Below, in pieces: positions 1-8,146 of a stretch of DNA of 64,000 nucleotides. This DNA comes from Clostridium sp. (GTDB lineage Bacteria > Bacillota > Clostridia > Clostridiales > Clostridiaceae). Numbering within the stretch: the first letter of the stretch is position 1; each line of letters starts with the position of its first letter. A program made the position numbers and the translations under genes. The notes below the pieces were generated by a model. The model was not told the DNA's origin. It did not search any database and saw only the letters and a program-made list of their open reading frames with translations. Location: positions 1 to 64,000 of the forward strand of contig NZ_JAENWM010000005.1 of the NCBI RefSeq assembly GCF_016650035.1, given 5' to 3'.

Positions 1-125
1 GTCAAGTCGTTAGGAGCTTTTGTCATAGAAATAATGTGCTTATCAAAAAAGCAATTAATAACTAGATAATTATTAGTATTATAGTTATAATTTGACTTAG
101 GAATGCAGTTATATAAAGCTATATT

Positions 126-344
126 TTGACGCACTACACTGAAGGAACTTTATATCCATTGCTAATTAGACTAGAAAAAAATGGTTTGTTATCATCAATT
201 AGCAGAGACTCTCCGCTGGGCCCAAAACGAAAATACTATTCACTTACTAATCTAGGTAAAGATGAATTTTTAGTTTTTTGTAGATCCTGGGATAAAATTT
301 CGAAATCAGTTAATAAGATATTGGGGGATGAATTAAATGACTAA
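126..344 (+). pseudogene. PadR-family regulator, N-terminally truncated remnant
   Basis: The 72 residues match the second half of a PadR winged helix: a TEGTLYPLLIRLEKNGLL block (recognition helix and wing) followed by GPKRKYYSLT. PadR proteins are about 105 residues or more, so the first helices are missing. An in-frame stop (114-116) lies just before the TTG at 126 and no RBS is visible. Scraps that resemble the lost part sit in other frames: KSLGAFVIEI at the window edge (frame 1) and SYNLT near 83-97, each ended by stops. It overlaps the next gene by 8 bases, the usual arrangement of PadR with a membrane partner. I read it as a frameshifted, probably inactive regulator; a rescued short product cannot be excluded. 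Confidence 0.6.
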
Positions 345-1014
345 AACAAAATCACTAATAAAACAATTAAATAAAGCATCTGAAAACTTATCTGAAGAGA
401 ACAAAATTATATTTACCGACATTGTAGTCTATATAAGAATGTCTAATATAAAAATAAAAGATGCGGAAGAATTTCTTCAACAAATACTAGACAGCTTTTT
501 AAATGCAGAAAATCAAGGTGTAAGTATTGAAAATGTATTAGGGACATCTGATATTAGACATTACTGTGAGGAGATTGTAAATACCTATAAATCAAGCTAT
601 AAATATCTATCACGTTGTAGTGATTATGTAATGTACGCAGGGAGTATTATAATAATACTATCAATTATTAATTATATTTCACAGAATTTAATTATAATTA
701 TAAAATATGGATTTAACGATTTCACGTTTAATCTGAACTTTAGTTTGGGAACTATTTTTCAGTATTTACTAATATCTCTTATTATCATTGTTATTTTCTT
801 TTACACCAAAAAAACTTGTTTTAAGCTACCTGTTAAGAGTGGTAAAATAAAAGAGTTTTTAAAACTTTGGGCAATAGCATGTCTATGGATTAGTATACCT
901 TTTGCTTGCATGGTATTTTTTGATAAAATATTATTATTTAGATTAAATATATTTATAGTTCTTATTATTGGTTGTGGTTTATATTTTTGGGGTAATTATT
1001 TATCAGAAAAATAA
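337..1014 (+). CDS. PadR-associated membrane protein (DUF1129/DUF1048-like)
   Basis: A 225-residue protein with a soluble helical N-terminal half (about residues 1-90, including FLNAENQGVSIENVLG, typical of HAAS/DUF1048-type domains paired with PadR regulators) followed by four or so hydrophobic segments (about 97-118, 140-160, 175-195, 203-220). The ATG lies inside the 3' end of the PadR remnant, which suggests translational coupling. Such proteins are commonly encoded downstream of PadR; their function is unknown. With the regulator broken, expression may now be uncontrolled or lost. Confidence 0.65.
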   Translation: MTKTKSLIKQLNKASENLSEENKIIFTDIVVYIRMSNIKIKDAEEFLQQILDSFLNAENQGVSIENVLGTSDIRHYCEEIVNTYKSSYKYLSRCSDYVMYAGSIIIILSIINYISQNLIIIIKYGFNDFTFNLNFSLGTIFQYLLISLIIIVIFFYTKKTCFKLPVKSGKIKEFLKLWAIACLWISIPFACMVFFDKILLFRLNIFIVLIIGCGLYFWGNYLSEK

Positions 1015-1111
1015 CGAGTATGTATATTGATAAAATTTAAAGAAACAAGTTATAATACATGTATATGAAATCATAAAATTATAAAATACAAACCCAGGAG
1101 GTGATTTTTAA

Positions 1112-1753
1112 TTGTCAGATACGTGGATGTGTGTAAGTGATATAAGAGGTGCTACAGAAGGCAACTTATTTCTAAGTAATGGAGACATTTCTAAAGATAC
1201 AAAGCAGGTTAGATTAATAAGAACGGATAGTGAAATAAGACTATTTGTAAGTTTTGAAGAAATAAGTAAATTCTTTAAAAAGGTAGAAAATAGCACAACA
1301 CTTTATGGATTACATGCTTCAGAAAGTTATACTAATACAATAAGGAAACTACTTCACATAGATTTAAAAGTTAGTTTAGGTTACAGTAAAGTTAATCTAG
1401 ATATTTTTGATAATGACACTCTTTATAGAATTTACACAGAACTATTATTATATCTTTTTAAAGTTAAATCGGATGAACTTCTTATACAATTTTCTACAAC
1501 AATAAGATATCAATTAGAATCACTTAAGATGGTTTATGATAATAAGGATATAGTTAATTTCGATGAAGAGTTTGAGCAAACAGCGATACAGTTTAAAAAG
1601 ATATATGAAATTTGCGATTCAATGAAATCGGAGGTTGAATTAATTGAAATAGATTATAGAAGTAAATTAATAAAAGAAAGAATGAAAAAAAGAAAAGAAA
1701 TAAATAGATTAAATCTATTAATGCTAGATGAGATTAAAGAAATGAAAAATTAA
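1112..1753 (+). CDS. hypothetical protein with C-terminal charged coiled coil
   Basis: A 213-residue soluble protein that I do not recognise. It starts at a TTG seven bases after a near-perfect RBS (AGGAGGTGAT at 1096-1105). The N-terminal 60 residues look like a small beta-rich domain (DTWMCVSDIRGATEGNLFLS). The middle is helical, and the end (from about residue 165) is a Lys/Glu-rich coiled coil (SKLIKERMKKRKEINRLN). There is no signal peptide or membrane segment. It stands alone between the PadR locus and a flavoprotein gene. Confidence 0.6.
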   Translation: MSDTWMCVSDIRGATEGNLFLSNGDISKDTKQVRLIRTDSEIRLFVSFEEISKFFKKVENSTTLYGLHASESYTNTIRKLLHIDLKVSLGYSKVNLDIFDNDTLYRIYTELLLYLFKVKSDELLIQFSTTIRYQLESLKMVYDNKDIVNFDEEFEQTAIQFKKIYEICDSMKSEVELIEIDYRSKLIKERMKKRKEINRLNLLMLDEIKEMKN

Positions 1754-1796
1754 ATTACACTAGTTCCATAATAAAAATGAGGGGGATGTACTTATA

Positions 1797-2525
1797 ATGC
1801 TAAAAGTACTAGCAATAAATTCAAGCAGCAGAAAAATGAATACTTACGGCCTAATTTCTCAGGTTAGTGAAATATTGAGAAGTCACAATATTAATATAGA
1901 AATAATAAATCTCTTTGATTATGATATTAAAGCTTGTATTGGCTGTGAGCATTGTTTGGTTAAAGGTGGATGCGTATTAGATGATCAGGTAGAAAATATA
2001 ATGGAGAAAATCAGATTGTGTGATGGACTAATTTTAACTTCGCCAGTTTATATGGAAAATGTATCTGGAAAGCTAAAGACATTTGTTGATAGAACCTGCA
2101 GTTGGTTTCATCGCCCCCAAATTTATGGCAAACCCATTCTTGTAATATCCACAACCAAAGGTTCTGGTCTTAAATCCACTTTAAAATATTTACAGAGAAT
2201 TGTAGTTCAATGGGGTGGATTTAATGCTGGTAGAATTGGTAGAAATATTAGAACTATAAATAATAAAATCTCGCAAAGTGAATGCGAGATTTTTATTGAA
2301 CATCTTAGTAGGAATAAGGAAAATTATAAGCCCTCATTAAATTCCCTAATAAATTTTCAAGTTCAAAAAGTACTTGCCTATAAACTAGTAGGCCTGGACA
2401 CCGAGTATTGGAGTGAAAAAGGATGGTTTGCTGATGTATATTATTTTAAATGCAGAATAAATATCTTTAACAAATTAATAGCCACAAGCTTTGGAAAATT
2501 TTTAAATAAAGTAGTAAATAAATAA
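1797..2525 (+). CDS. NAD(P)H-dependent FMN oxidoreductase, iron-sulfur flavoprotein type
   Basis: A flavodoxin-fold protein of 242 residues. The FMN phosphate loop follows beta-1 (LAINSSSRKMNTYGL), and a CIGCEHCLVKGGC cysteine cluster sits near residues 46-58, where iron-sulfur flavoproteins bind a cluster. SPVYMENVSGKLKTFVDR is the usual NADPH-dependent FMN reductase/Isf motif. The C-terminal 80 residues have no clear match. It probably reduces small acceptors with flavin electrons. The stop is two bases from the end of the convergent methyltransferase gene. A terminator-like hairpin lies inside the coding region at 2265-2293. Confidence 0.75.
   Translation: MLKVLAINSSSRKMNTYGLISQVSEILRSHNINIEIINLFDYDIKACIGCEHCLVKGGCVLDDQVENIMEKIRLCDGLILTSPVYMENVSGKLKTFVDRTCSWFHRPQIYGKPILVISTTKGSGLKSTLKYLQRIVVQWGGFNAGRIGRNIRTINNKISQSECEIFIEHLSRNKENYKPSLNSLINFQVQKVLAYKLVGLDTEYWSEKGWFADVYYFKCRINIFNKLIATSFGKFLNKVVNK
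2265..2297. terminator. terminator-like hairpin inside a coding sequence
   Basis: AAAATCTCGC (2265-2274) and GCGAGATTTT (2284-2293) form a perfect 10-bp stem with a 9-base loop and a T tract after it on either strand. It lies inside the flavoprotein gene. Because the two convergent genes end only two bases apart, it is well placed to end the opposing methyltransferase transcript. Confidence 0.55.
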
Positions 2526-2526
2526 T

Positions 2527-4092
2527 TTAACCCGTAATCAAAGTTTTGAGTGTTCTACACGAATCGAAAATTGGATCTAATTCTAGTGATTTTTCTACAA
2601 ACTCTAGAGCTTTTTCAATTTGGCTTAGATTGTAAAAACAAACTGCAATTTTATAATAAATTTCAGCATTAGCACCATATAACTCAAGTGAATATTCAAA
2701 AAATCTTAGTGCGTCAGTATCATAACCAACATAACTAAATAATAAGCCTATATAGTATGCTAAATCCCCTTCTTCGCCTATAGGAAAATAATTGTCCCAA
2801 ACTTTGTTCATTACTATAACTAGTTCCTCTACGGGGAACTCTTCTTCAGTATCCATTCTTTCAGTCAATATGTTATAGACTTCTTGAAATGTTCTTGCAT
2901 CCCAAACTGTAAAGCGAAGAAAGGTTAGTATCTGTTTTGTTTCTAAAGATTCGCTTAGAGGAACAACTGCTTTTTTCAAAATATAAAAATCATCGGGTCC
3001 TATACTTTCAATAATTTCCTTATAGGCCATTGTAGTTTCTATAAAATCATGAGAACTATTGCTAAATAAAAACAGTGACATGTTTATATTTTCATGATCA
3101 TATATACTATGTAGGGCCCTTCCACCAATATTTTTAAAATATTGTTCCATTGAATGAAAGTTAACTGTCATAGAAATACAACCATGTTTTGATAAAAACG
3201 GATGAGAATTCTTGAGCATTTCTTTTTCACTTTTATAACCTTTATCCGCAGAAATTAGAATTATATCATCATTAAATAATGTTCTTAATCTAGATATACA
3301 GCGCATGGCCATTATGGGCAATGAAAAAGATGTATCTTCCAAATGATTTTTATAATATAGAAGTATATTATTAATATCATCATCTTCATAATAATTACTA
3401 CCTTGGATTTGGTTATCTGTATAGTAATAATCTAAACCTGCTAGTATAGATTTATCTGCGGTGTTAACTTTAATCTCAGGAGAAGTTATTGTAATCAAGC
3501 CTTCATAAATTTCTCCCTCATTCACATAAAAGGTGTCTTGAGGAAGGCTGTCAAAGGTATAATTAGCAATTAAAATCAAAGGATTTTTAAGATTTCCACT
3601 AGACAAAACTTCTCCACTGTGTCTTAACTTAAGCTGATCATCTTTAGATATATCAAAGGTTGCACAGTCCAATACTCCACAATCAAAATAGGGCTTTAAA
3701 AAGCTATGATTCTGCCAATATTCGATATTCTTCTCAGAAAAATCAGTTACTATATATTTAAATTTCAGCCCTTTAAGAGAAGAATTTTCTATTAGATGTA
3801 AAAATCTTTTAAGAAAGGTATAGGTAAATCTACCTACCCCTGAAGCAAGCTCCATTATGTATATAGTAGAGTTTTTATCCATATCCGTCCTTGTAACATA
3901 GTCCCTACAGTACCCAAATATAGTTTTTGCATACAAATTTGCTATATAAGGATTGGTGGTTATATACTGAGGTACTATCCCCTTAGTCCAGGCCTCCGGG
4001 CCTTGTTTTGCAAAAAAATCTTTCTGTAGACTCCATAACATAGACTCCGATAATTGGCTTTCAGCTTCAAGTATAACTGCATTTTTTGACAA
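2527..4092 (-). CDS. SAM-dependent methyltransferase (MidA/NDUFAF7-like) with C-terminal TPR repeats
   Basis: 521 residues, TTG start six bases after a GGGGGGG RBS. Residues 30-120 hold the class I methyltransferase core, with motif I as MELASGVGRFTYTF near residue 80 and a following YIVTDFSEKNIEYW (motif II, acidic ribose-binding residue). The region about 440-515 is helical with TPR-like repeats (IYYKIAVCFYNLSQIEKALE, then ALEFVEKSLELDP). This resembles stand-alone proteins with a MidA-like SAM fold; the substrate, probably a protein, is unknown. Single gene, convergent with the flavoprotein gene. Confidence 0.65.
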   Translation of the reverse strand: MSKNAVILEAESQLSESMLWSLQKDFFAKQGPEAWTKGIVPQYITTNPYIANLYAKTIFGYCRDYVTRTDMDKNSTIYIMELASGVGRFTYTFLKRFLHLIENSSLKGLKFKYIVTDFSEKNIEYWQNHSFLKPYFDCGVLDCATFDISKDDQLKLRHSGEVLSSGNLKNPLILIANYTFDSLPQDTFYVNEGEIYEGLITITSPEIKVNTADKSILAGLDYYYTDNQIQGSNYYEDDDINNILLYYKNHLEDTSFSLPIMAMRCISRLRTLFNDDIILISADKGYKSEKEMLKNSHPFLSKHGCISMTVNFHSMEQYFKNIGGRALHSIYDHENINMSLFLFSNSSHDFIETTMAYKEIIESIGPDDFYILKKAVVPLSESLETKQILTFLRFTVWDARTFQEVYNILTERMDTEEEFPVEELVIVMNKVWDNYFPIGEEGDLAYYIGLLFSYVGYDTDALRFFEYSLELYGANAEIYYKIAVCFYNLSQIEKALEFVEKSLELDPIFDSCRTLKTLITG

Positions 4093-4181
4093 TTTAATCC
4101 CCCCCGTAATTTTTATATTATTATACCATGTATTACCTTATATAAAAAATGTATAACAATTTGTATATAATTATCTTATAT

Positions 4182-4211
4182 TTGAATAATTGCATTCAAA
4201 TACTGTATAAT
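4182..4211 (+). promoter_or_regulatory. promoter with overlapping inverted repeat, D-aminoacylase gene
   Basis: TATAAT at 4206-4211 is preceded with an 18-base spacer by TTGAAT (4182-4187). The -35 element is one arm of the inverted repeat TTTGAAT-6-ATTCAAA (4181-4200), so a repressor bound there would block polymerase. The regulator is not identified. Confidence 0.5.
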
Positions 4212-4253
4212 TGAATTAAGTTAATAGATTTAACCTAAAGGAAGTTGATAAAA

Positions 4254-5858
4254 ATGTTAGATATTTTAATAAAAAACGGATTCATTATAGACGGTACAGG
4301 TAATTCATCTTATCACAGTGATTTAGGCATAAGGGATGGAAATATAGTTAAAATCGAAAGTAATATAGATGAAGAAGCTTTAGATGTTATTGATGCCAAC
4401 GGCCTAATAGTTTCTCCAGGGTTCATTGATGTGCACAGTCATAACGATTTAGTACCTTTTATGGAAGAGAACATTCAAAATTTAAAGTTGATGCAAGGGG
4501 TAACAACAGAGCTTGTAGGCCAATGCGGTTTAGGAGTTGTTCCTTGTATTGAAGATGAAAAAAATTTATGGAAAAACTATATAAGAGGAGTCGTTGGTGA
4601 TCCAGGCTTCAAATGGAATTTTTCTAGTATGTATGACTATACTAATGAAATATCTAAAAAAGGACTGAAAAATAATTATACAGCTCTAATTTCACATGGA
4701 GCAATTAGGACAAGCATTATGGGCTTTGATAGTAAAACACCAACTACAGAGGAAATTAAATCCATGTGTGAAATAGCAGAGAATGCTATGAAAGCTGGTG
4801 CGTTTGGCATGTCTTTAGGTCTTCAATACTTGCCTGGAATTTTCAGTACAAAAGACGAGTTAATAGATATATGCAAAGTCATAGCAAAATATAATGGAAT
4901 TGTTATGATTCATCTTAGAAACCATGACGATACTATAATAAATGCTCTAGAGGAAATAATTTATATAGCTGGGCAGTCTAAGGTACGTCTTCACATATCA
5001 CACATGAGGTCTTATAACTCGAAAGATTTGGGATGCGACGCTGAAACGCTTATAAGTTACATAGAAAGTGCGGTAGCTAAAGGAATAAAAATAACCTTTG
5101 ATGAGCATTTATATTTATCAGGAAGCACTCTTATGACTCAACTTTTACCACCTTGGGTTACTGCTGGGGGAAGCCTGGAAATGGTTAAAAGACTTCAAGA
5201 TAGCGAGATGGTTGCAACTCTTAAAGAAGAGCTTAAAAGTCATAAAACTCACTATGCGGGATGGGACAATTACAGCTTAATTACTGGCTGGGATGGAATA
5301 CTTATAACATCTGTAAAAGAAAAGGTAGATTTAAAATATGTTGGAAAGACTGTAGGTGCCATTGCTAAAGAATTAGATATTGACGCAGTGGATTTTGCAT
5401 TACAACTTCTTGCATCAGAAAAGTTTGGGGTAGGAGTAGTAACACTAGATGTGTTTTCAGAAGAGGATACCATTAAGTTAATAAATCATCCACTTCAAAT
5501 GGTAGGCTCAGATAGTATACCAGCTGGGAATCCACATCCAAGGCTTTATGGAAACTTCCCTCTTTTTATAGGTAAATTTGTTAGAGACAAAAAGGCTCTT
5601 ACTCTTGAGAAGGCTATATATAAGATATCATATTTGCCTGCTAAAACTTTAGGCCTTAAAGATATAGGACTTTTAGCTGTAGGCAAAACTGCAGATATAG
5701 TTTTATTTGATTTAAAGGAAATTATGGGTTTTGAGGATTACTTTAATCCAACTAAAGCTCCTGTAGGGATTAAATACGTAGTGCTGAATGGTAATGTTGC
5801 CGTAAGGGATAGCATGGTTTGTAATAATGGTTATGGAAAAGTTTATAAACTCATATAA
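4254..5858 (+). CDS. N-acyl-D-amino-acid deacylase (amidohydrolase family)
   Basis: A 534-residue amidohydrolase. N-terminal beta-sandwich strands (DILIKNGFIIDGTG) lead into the metal motif GFIDVHSHND (about residues 58-67). The GVTTELVGQCGLGVVP segment is characteristic of D-aminoacylases, with further metal or catalytic histidines in IHLRNHDD and RLHISHMR, and a late GSDSIPAGNPHPR. These enzymes cleave N-acyl-D-amino acids. I chose the ATG at 4254, nine bases after AAGGAAG; an in-frame TTG nine bases upstream is too close to that RBS. The 3' end overlaps the convergent ferredoxin gene by 8 bases. Confidence 0.85.
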   Translation: MLDILIKNGFIIDGTGNSSYHSDLGIRDGNIVKIESNIDEEALDVIDANGLIVSPGFIDVHSHNDLVPFMEENIQNLKLMQGVTTELVGQCGLGVVPCIEDEKNLWKNYIRGVVGDPGFKWNFSSMYDYTNEISKKGLKNNYTALISHGAIRTSIMGFDSKTPTTEEIKSMCEIAENAMKAGAFGMSLGLQYLPGIFSTKDELIDICKVIAKYNGIVMIHLRNHDDTIINALEEIIYIAGQSKVRLHISHMRSYNSKDLGCDAETLISYIESAVAKGIKITFDEHLYLSGSTLMTQLLPPWVTAGGSLEMVKRLQDSEMVATLKEELKSHKTHYAGWDNYSLITGWDGILITSVKEKVDLKYVGKTVGAIAKELDIDAVDFALQLLASEKFGVGVVTLDVFSEEDTIKLINHPLQMVGSDSIPAGNPHPRLYGNFPLFIGKFVRDKKALTLEKAIYKISYLPAKTLGLKDIGLLAVGKTADIVLFDLKEIMGFEDYFNPTKAPVGIKYVVLNGNVAVRDSMVCNNGYGKVYKLI

Positions 5859-6669
5859 ATAGCTCTGGCTCTCTTCGATAAGAAAATTGTACTTCTAATT
5901 CATGTTTATGTCTTAAATAATCTACATCATCATAATACTTTGCATTAGTTGGACATTTTTTAATACAAGCCCCACATTTAATACAAATCCCATTTAATTT
6001 AGATACATCCTCAAAATCAATGGAACCCATAGGGCAAATACTTACGCATAGTTTACAATCATTACAATTGCTATTCGTTTTTGGGGTAACCTTTCTGATA
6101 TCAACAGGTATCCCCTCTTTAGTCACAGGCCTATAATATTTTCTATAAGGCTTATTCCCCTTTATAATTACAGCTTGAGTTTCATCTTGAGTTGTAATTT
6201 TTATATATATCTGATTTGCAAAGTCGCCTGCAATGTCCATATCTTTTTCATCGGGCCTGTTCCTAGCAAGCGTTTTCGAAAATGAATGTTCGCCAATAAA
6301 TGCGCCACCTGCAATAACTTTAAACCCATTTAGTTCAAGTATATCGCTTAATTCTATTAGTGCATCATCATAATTTCTGTTGCCATAAACAACTACAGGA
6401 ATTGCAAGTGCAGCATTACCCGTAATAGAATTTAAATACTTTAATAATACGTTAGGCACTCTTCCTGCATAAACTGGAACTCCAATAATGACAACATCTT
6501 CTTCTGTAAAGCACACTGGATTTTTTCTAACTTCTGGAATTGTAAAAGCAATCTCGTTTATAGCTATATCCATACCAATATTCTCTGAAATTTTCTTTGC
6601 TATACCAGATACGACTTTTCTAGTTGTACCAGTAGCACTAAAATACATCATATTAATTTTCTTATTCAT
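5851..6669 (-). CDS. EFR1-type flavodoxin/ferredoxin fusion protein
   Basis: 272 residues. The N-terminal flavodoxin-like domain opens with MMYFSATGTTRKV (FMN phosphate loop) and has VIIGVPVYAGRVP. The C-terminal domain has two 4Fe-4S motifs, CNDCKLCVSICP and CIKCGACIKKCP. This is the EFR1 family layout common in clostridia, which presumably passes electrons between flavin and low-potential clusters. ATG is six bases after a GGGAGGG RBS. Monocistronic. Confidence 0.85.
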   Translation of the reverse strand: MNKKINMMYFSATGTTRKVVSGIAKKISENIGMDIAINEIAFTIPEVRKNPVCFTEEDVVIIGVPVYAGRVPNVLLKYLNSITGNAALAIPVVVYGNRNYDDALIELSDILELNGFKVIAGGAFIGEHSFSKTLARNRPDEKDMDIAGDFANQIYIKITTQDETQAVIIKGNKPYRKYYRPVTKEGIPVDIRKVTPKTNSNCNDCKLCVSICPMGSIDFEDVSKLNGICIKCGACIKKCPTNAKYYDDVDYLRHKHELEVQFSYRREPELFI

Positions 6670-6687
6670 AACAATCCCTCCCGTTTC

Positions 6688-6747
6688 ACCTTACCATAAG
6701 TTTACCTTACCATAAGTGCCACCCACGTGGCAAGTGGCAAGTGGCAA
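6688..6747. repeat. short tandem repeats in intergenic DNA
   Basis: ACCTTACCATAAGT occurs at 6688-6701 and again at 6704-6717. This is followed by GCCAC-CCAC-GTGGC (a small hairpin) and three head-to-tail copies of GTGGCAA at 6727-6747. It lies upstream of the ferredoxin gene, outside any coding region. Confidence 0.75.
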
Positions 6748-6859
6748 GTTTCTTGTCCACCTCATCAATAAATAATAGTTGCATTGAAACCAATAATGCC
6801 TTATTATTAAAATTGATAAATATTTTAAAAGCGATGCATTATATTAGGAGAGGATAGTA

Positions 6860-8113
6860 TTGAATATAGCTGCTTCTACCAAGCGATTTATTAACATAAA
6901 CTTTCATGCGCTTACGCATAAGAATTATAGATATTTTTGGTTTGGACAGTGTATTTCCTTAATAGGTACTTGGACACAAAACATAGGTCAATCTTGGCTT
7001 GTACTTTCCTTAACAGGGTCTCCATTTTTACTTGGGCTTGTTGGAACCATGCAGTTTTTACCCGTAACCTTTTTCTCATTGTTTGCTGGGGTACTAACGG
7101 ATAAGTTTCCAAAGAAAAAAATACTGATATTCACTCAGACGATTTCTATGCTTTTGGCTTTTACATTATCTGCATTGGTTTTTACCAATACTTTGAAATA
7201 CGAATACATAATAGTTTTAGCTTTGTGTCTTGGATTTTGCAATACTTTAGATATGCCAACTAGGCAAGCTTTTAATATGGAAATAGTCGGAAAAGAAGAT
7301 TTGATGAATGCTATTGCTTTAAATTCTGCCACTTTTAACTTAGCAAGAATTATTGGACCTGCTATTGGAGCTATGCTTATGGGGTACCTTGGAGCAGGTT
7401 GGTGTTTTTTATTAAATGGTTTTAGCTTTATGGCAGTAATCTATGGACTTGTACATATTGAAGCAGTTACTTATGTTAGAATGAAAACCTCTGAAAAAGG
7501 CATATTGAAGGAAATAGTGGATGGTCTTAAATATATAAAAAACAAGCCAATTTTACTCGAAACTTTGATATTAGTTAGTATTATGGGAGTCTTTGTTTTT
7601 AACTACGCTGTTTTAATACCTGTATTCACTAAAAATGTACTACATATGGGTGCAAAAACTTATGGTGTTTTATTATCTGCACTTGGAGCAGGTTCCCTTG
7701 TTGGAGCACTTCTTGTGACATTTAAAAGTAAAGGGGCTCCAAACAGAGTTCTTATGATAGGAGGCTCTATCGGCATTGGCATAATGCTTATTTTTACAGG
7801 CCTTAGTAACATATTTTACTTAACTGCACTAAGTTTATCTATAACTGGAATATTAAATATGTTCTTTTCCACCACTGCTAATTCCACGTTACAACTAAAT
7901 TCTGAAGATGAATACAGGGGACGTGTAATGAGCGTATATTCGCTTGTGTTTGCTGGGTTCACTCCAATTGGAAGCCTATTTTCAGGATTTATAGCAGAGA
8001 AATATGGAGCTAGATTTTGTTTTATATTATCAGGTATTTGTACAGTTGTGTTAATATTGTTACTTATAATATGGGTTAAACATAGAAAACAGGCAAAATC
8101 TACTTTAAATTAG
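6860..8113 (+). CDS. MFS transporter (EntS/MFS_3-like exporter)
   Basis: 417 residues, about 12 membrane segments in two halves joined by a basic cytoplasmic loop (about residues 205-225). N-terminal NYRYFWFGQCISLIGTWTQN and the loop GVLTDKFPKKK (motif A between helices 2 and 3) place it in the MFS_3 group, which includes the enterobactin exporter EntS and macrolide pumps. Substrate unknown. It starts at TTG after AGGAGAGG. The stop codon is part of the following terminator hairpin. Confidence 0.8.
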   Translation: MNIAASTKRFININFHALTHKNYRYFWFGQCISLIGTWTQNIGQSWLVLSLTGSPFLLGLVGTMQFLPVTFFSLFAGVLTDKFPKKKILIFTQTISMLLAFTLSALVFTNTLKYEYIIVLALCLGFCNTLDMPTRQAFNMEIVGKEDLMNAIALNSATFNLARIIGPAIGAMLMGYLGAGWCFLLNGFSFMAVIYGLVHIEAVTYVRMKTSEKGILKEIVDGLKYIKNKPILLETLILVSIMGVFVFNYAVLIPVFTKNVLHMGAKTYGVLLSALGAGSLVGALLVTFKSKGAPNRVLMIGGSIGIGIMLIFTGLSNIFYLTALSLSITGILNMFFSTTANSTLQLNSEDEYRGRVMSVYSLVFAGFTPIGSLFSGFIAEKYGARFCFILSGICTVVLILLLIIWVKHRKQAKSTLN

Positions 8114-8127
8114 ATTTTGCTTTTTTT
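8093..8127 (+). terminator. intrinsic terminator of the MFS gene
   Basis: GCAAAATCTA (8093-8102) pairs with TAGATTTTGC (8111-8120), followed by seven T. The stop codon TAG at 8111 lies in the second arm. Confidence 0.9.
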
Positions 8128-8146
8128 GTTTCACCAATATATGTAA

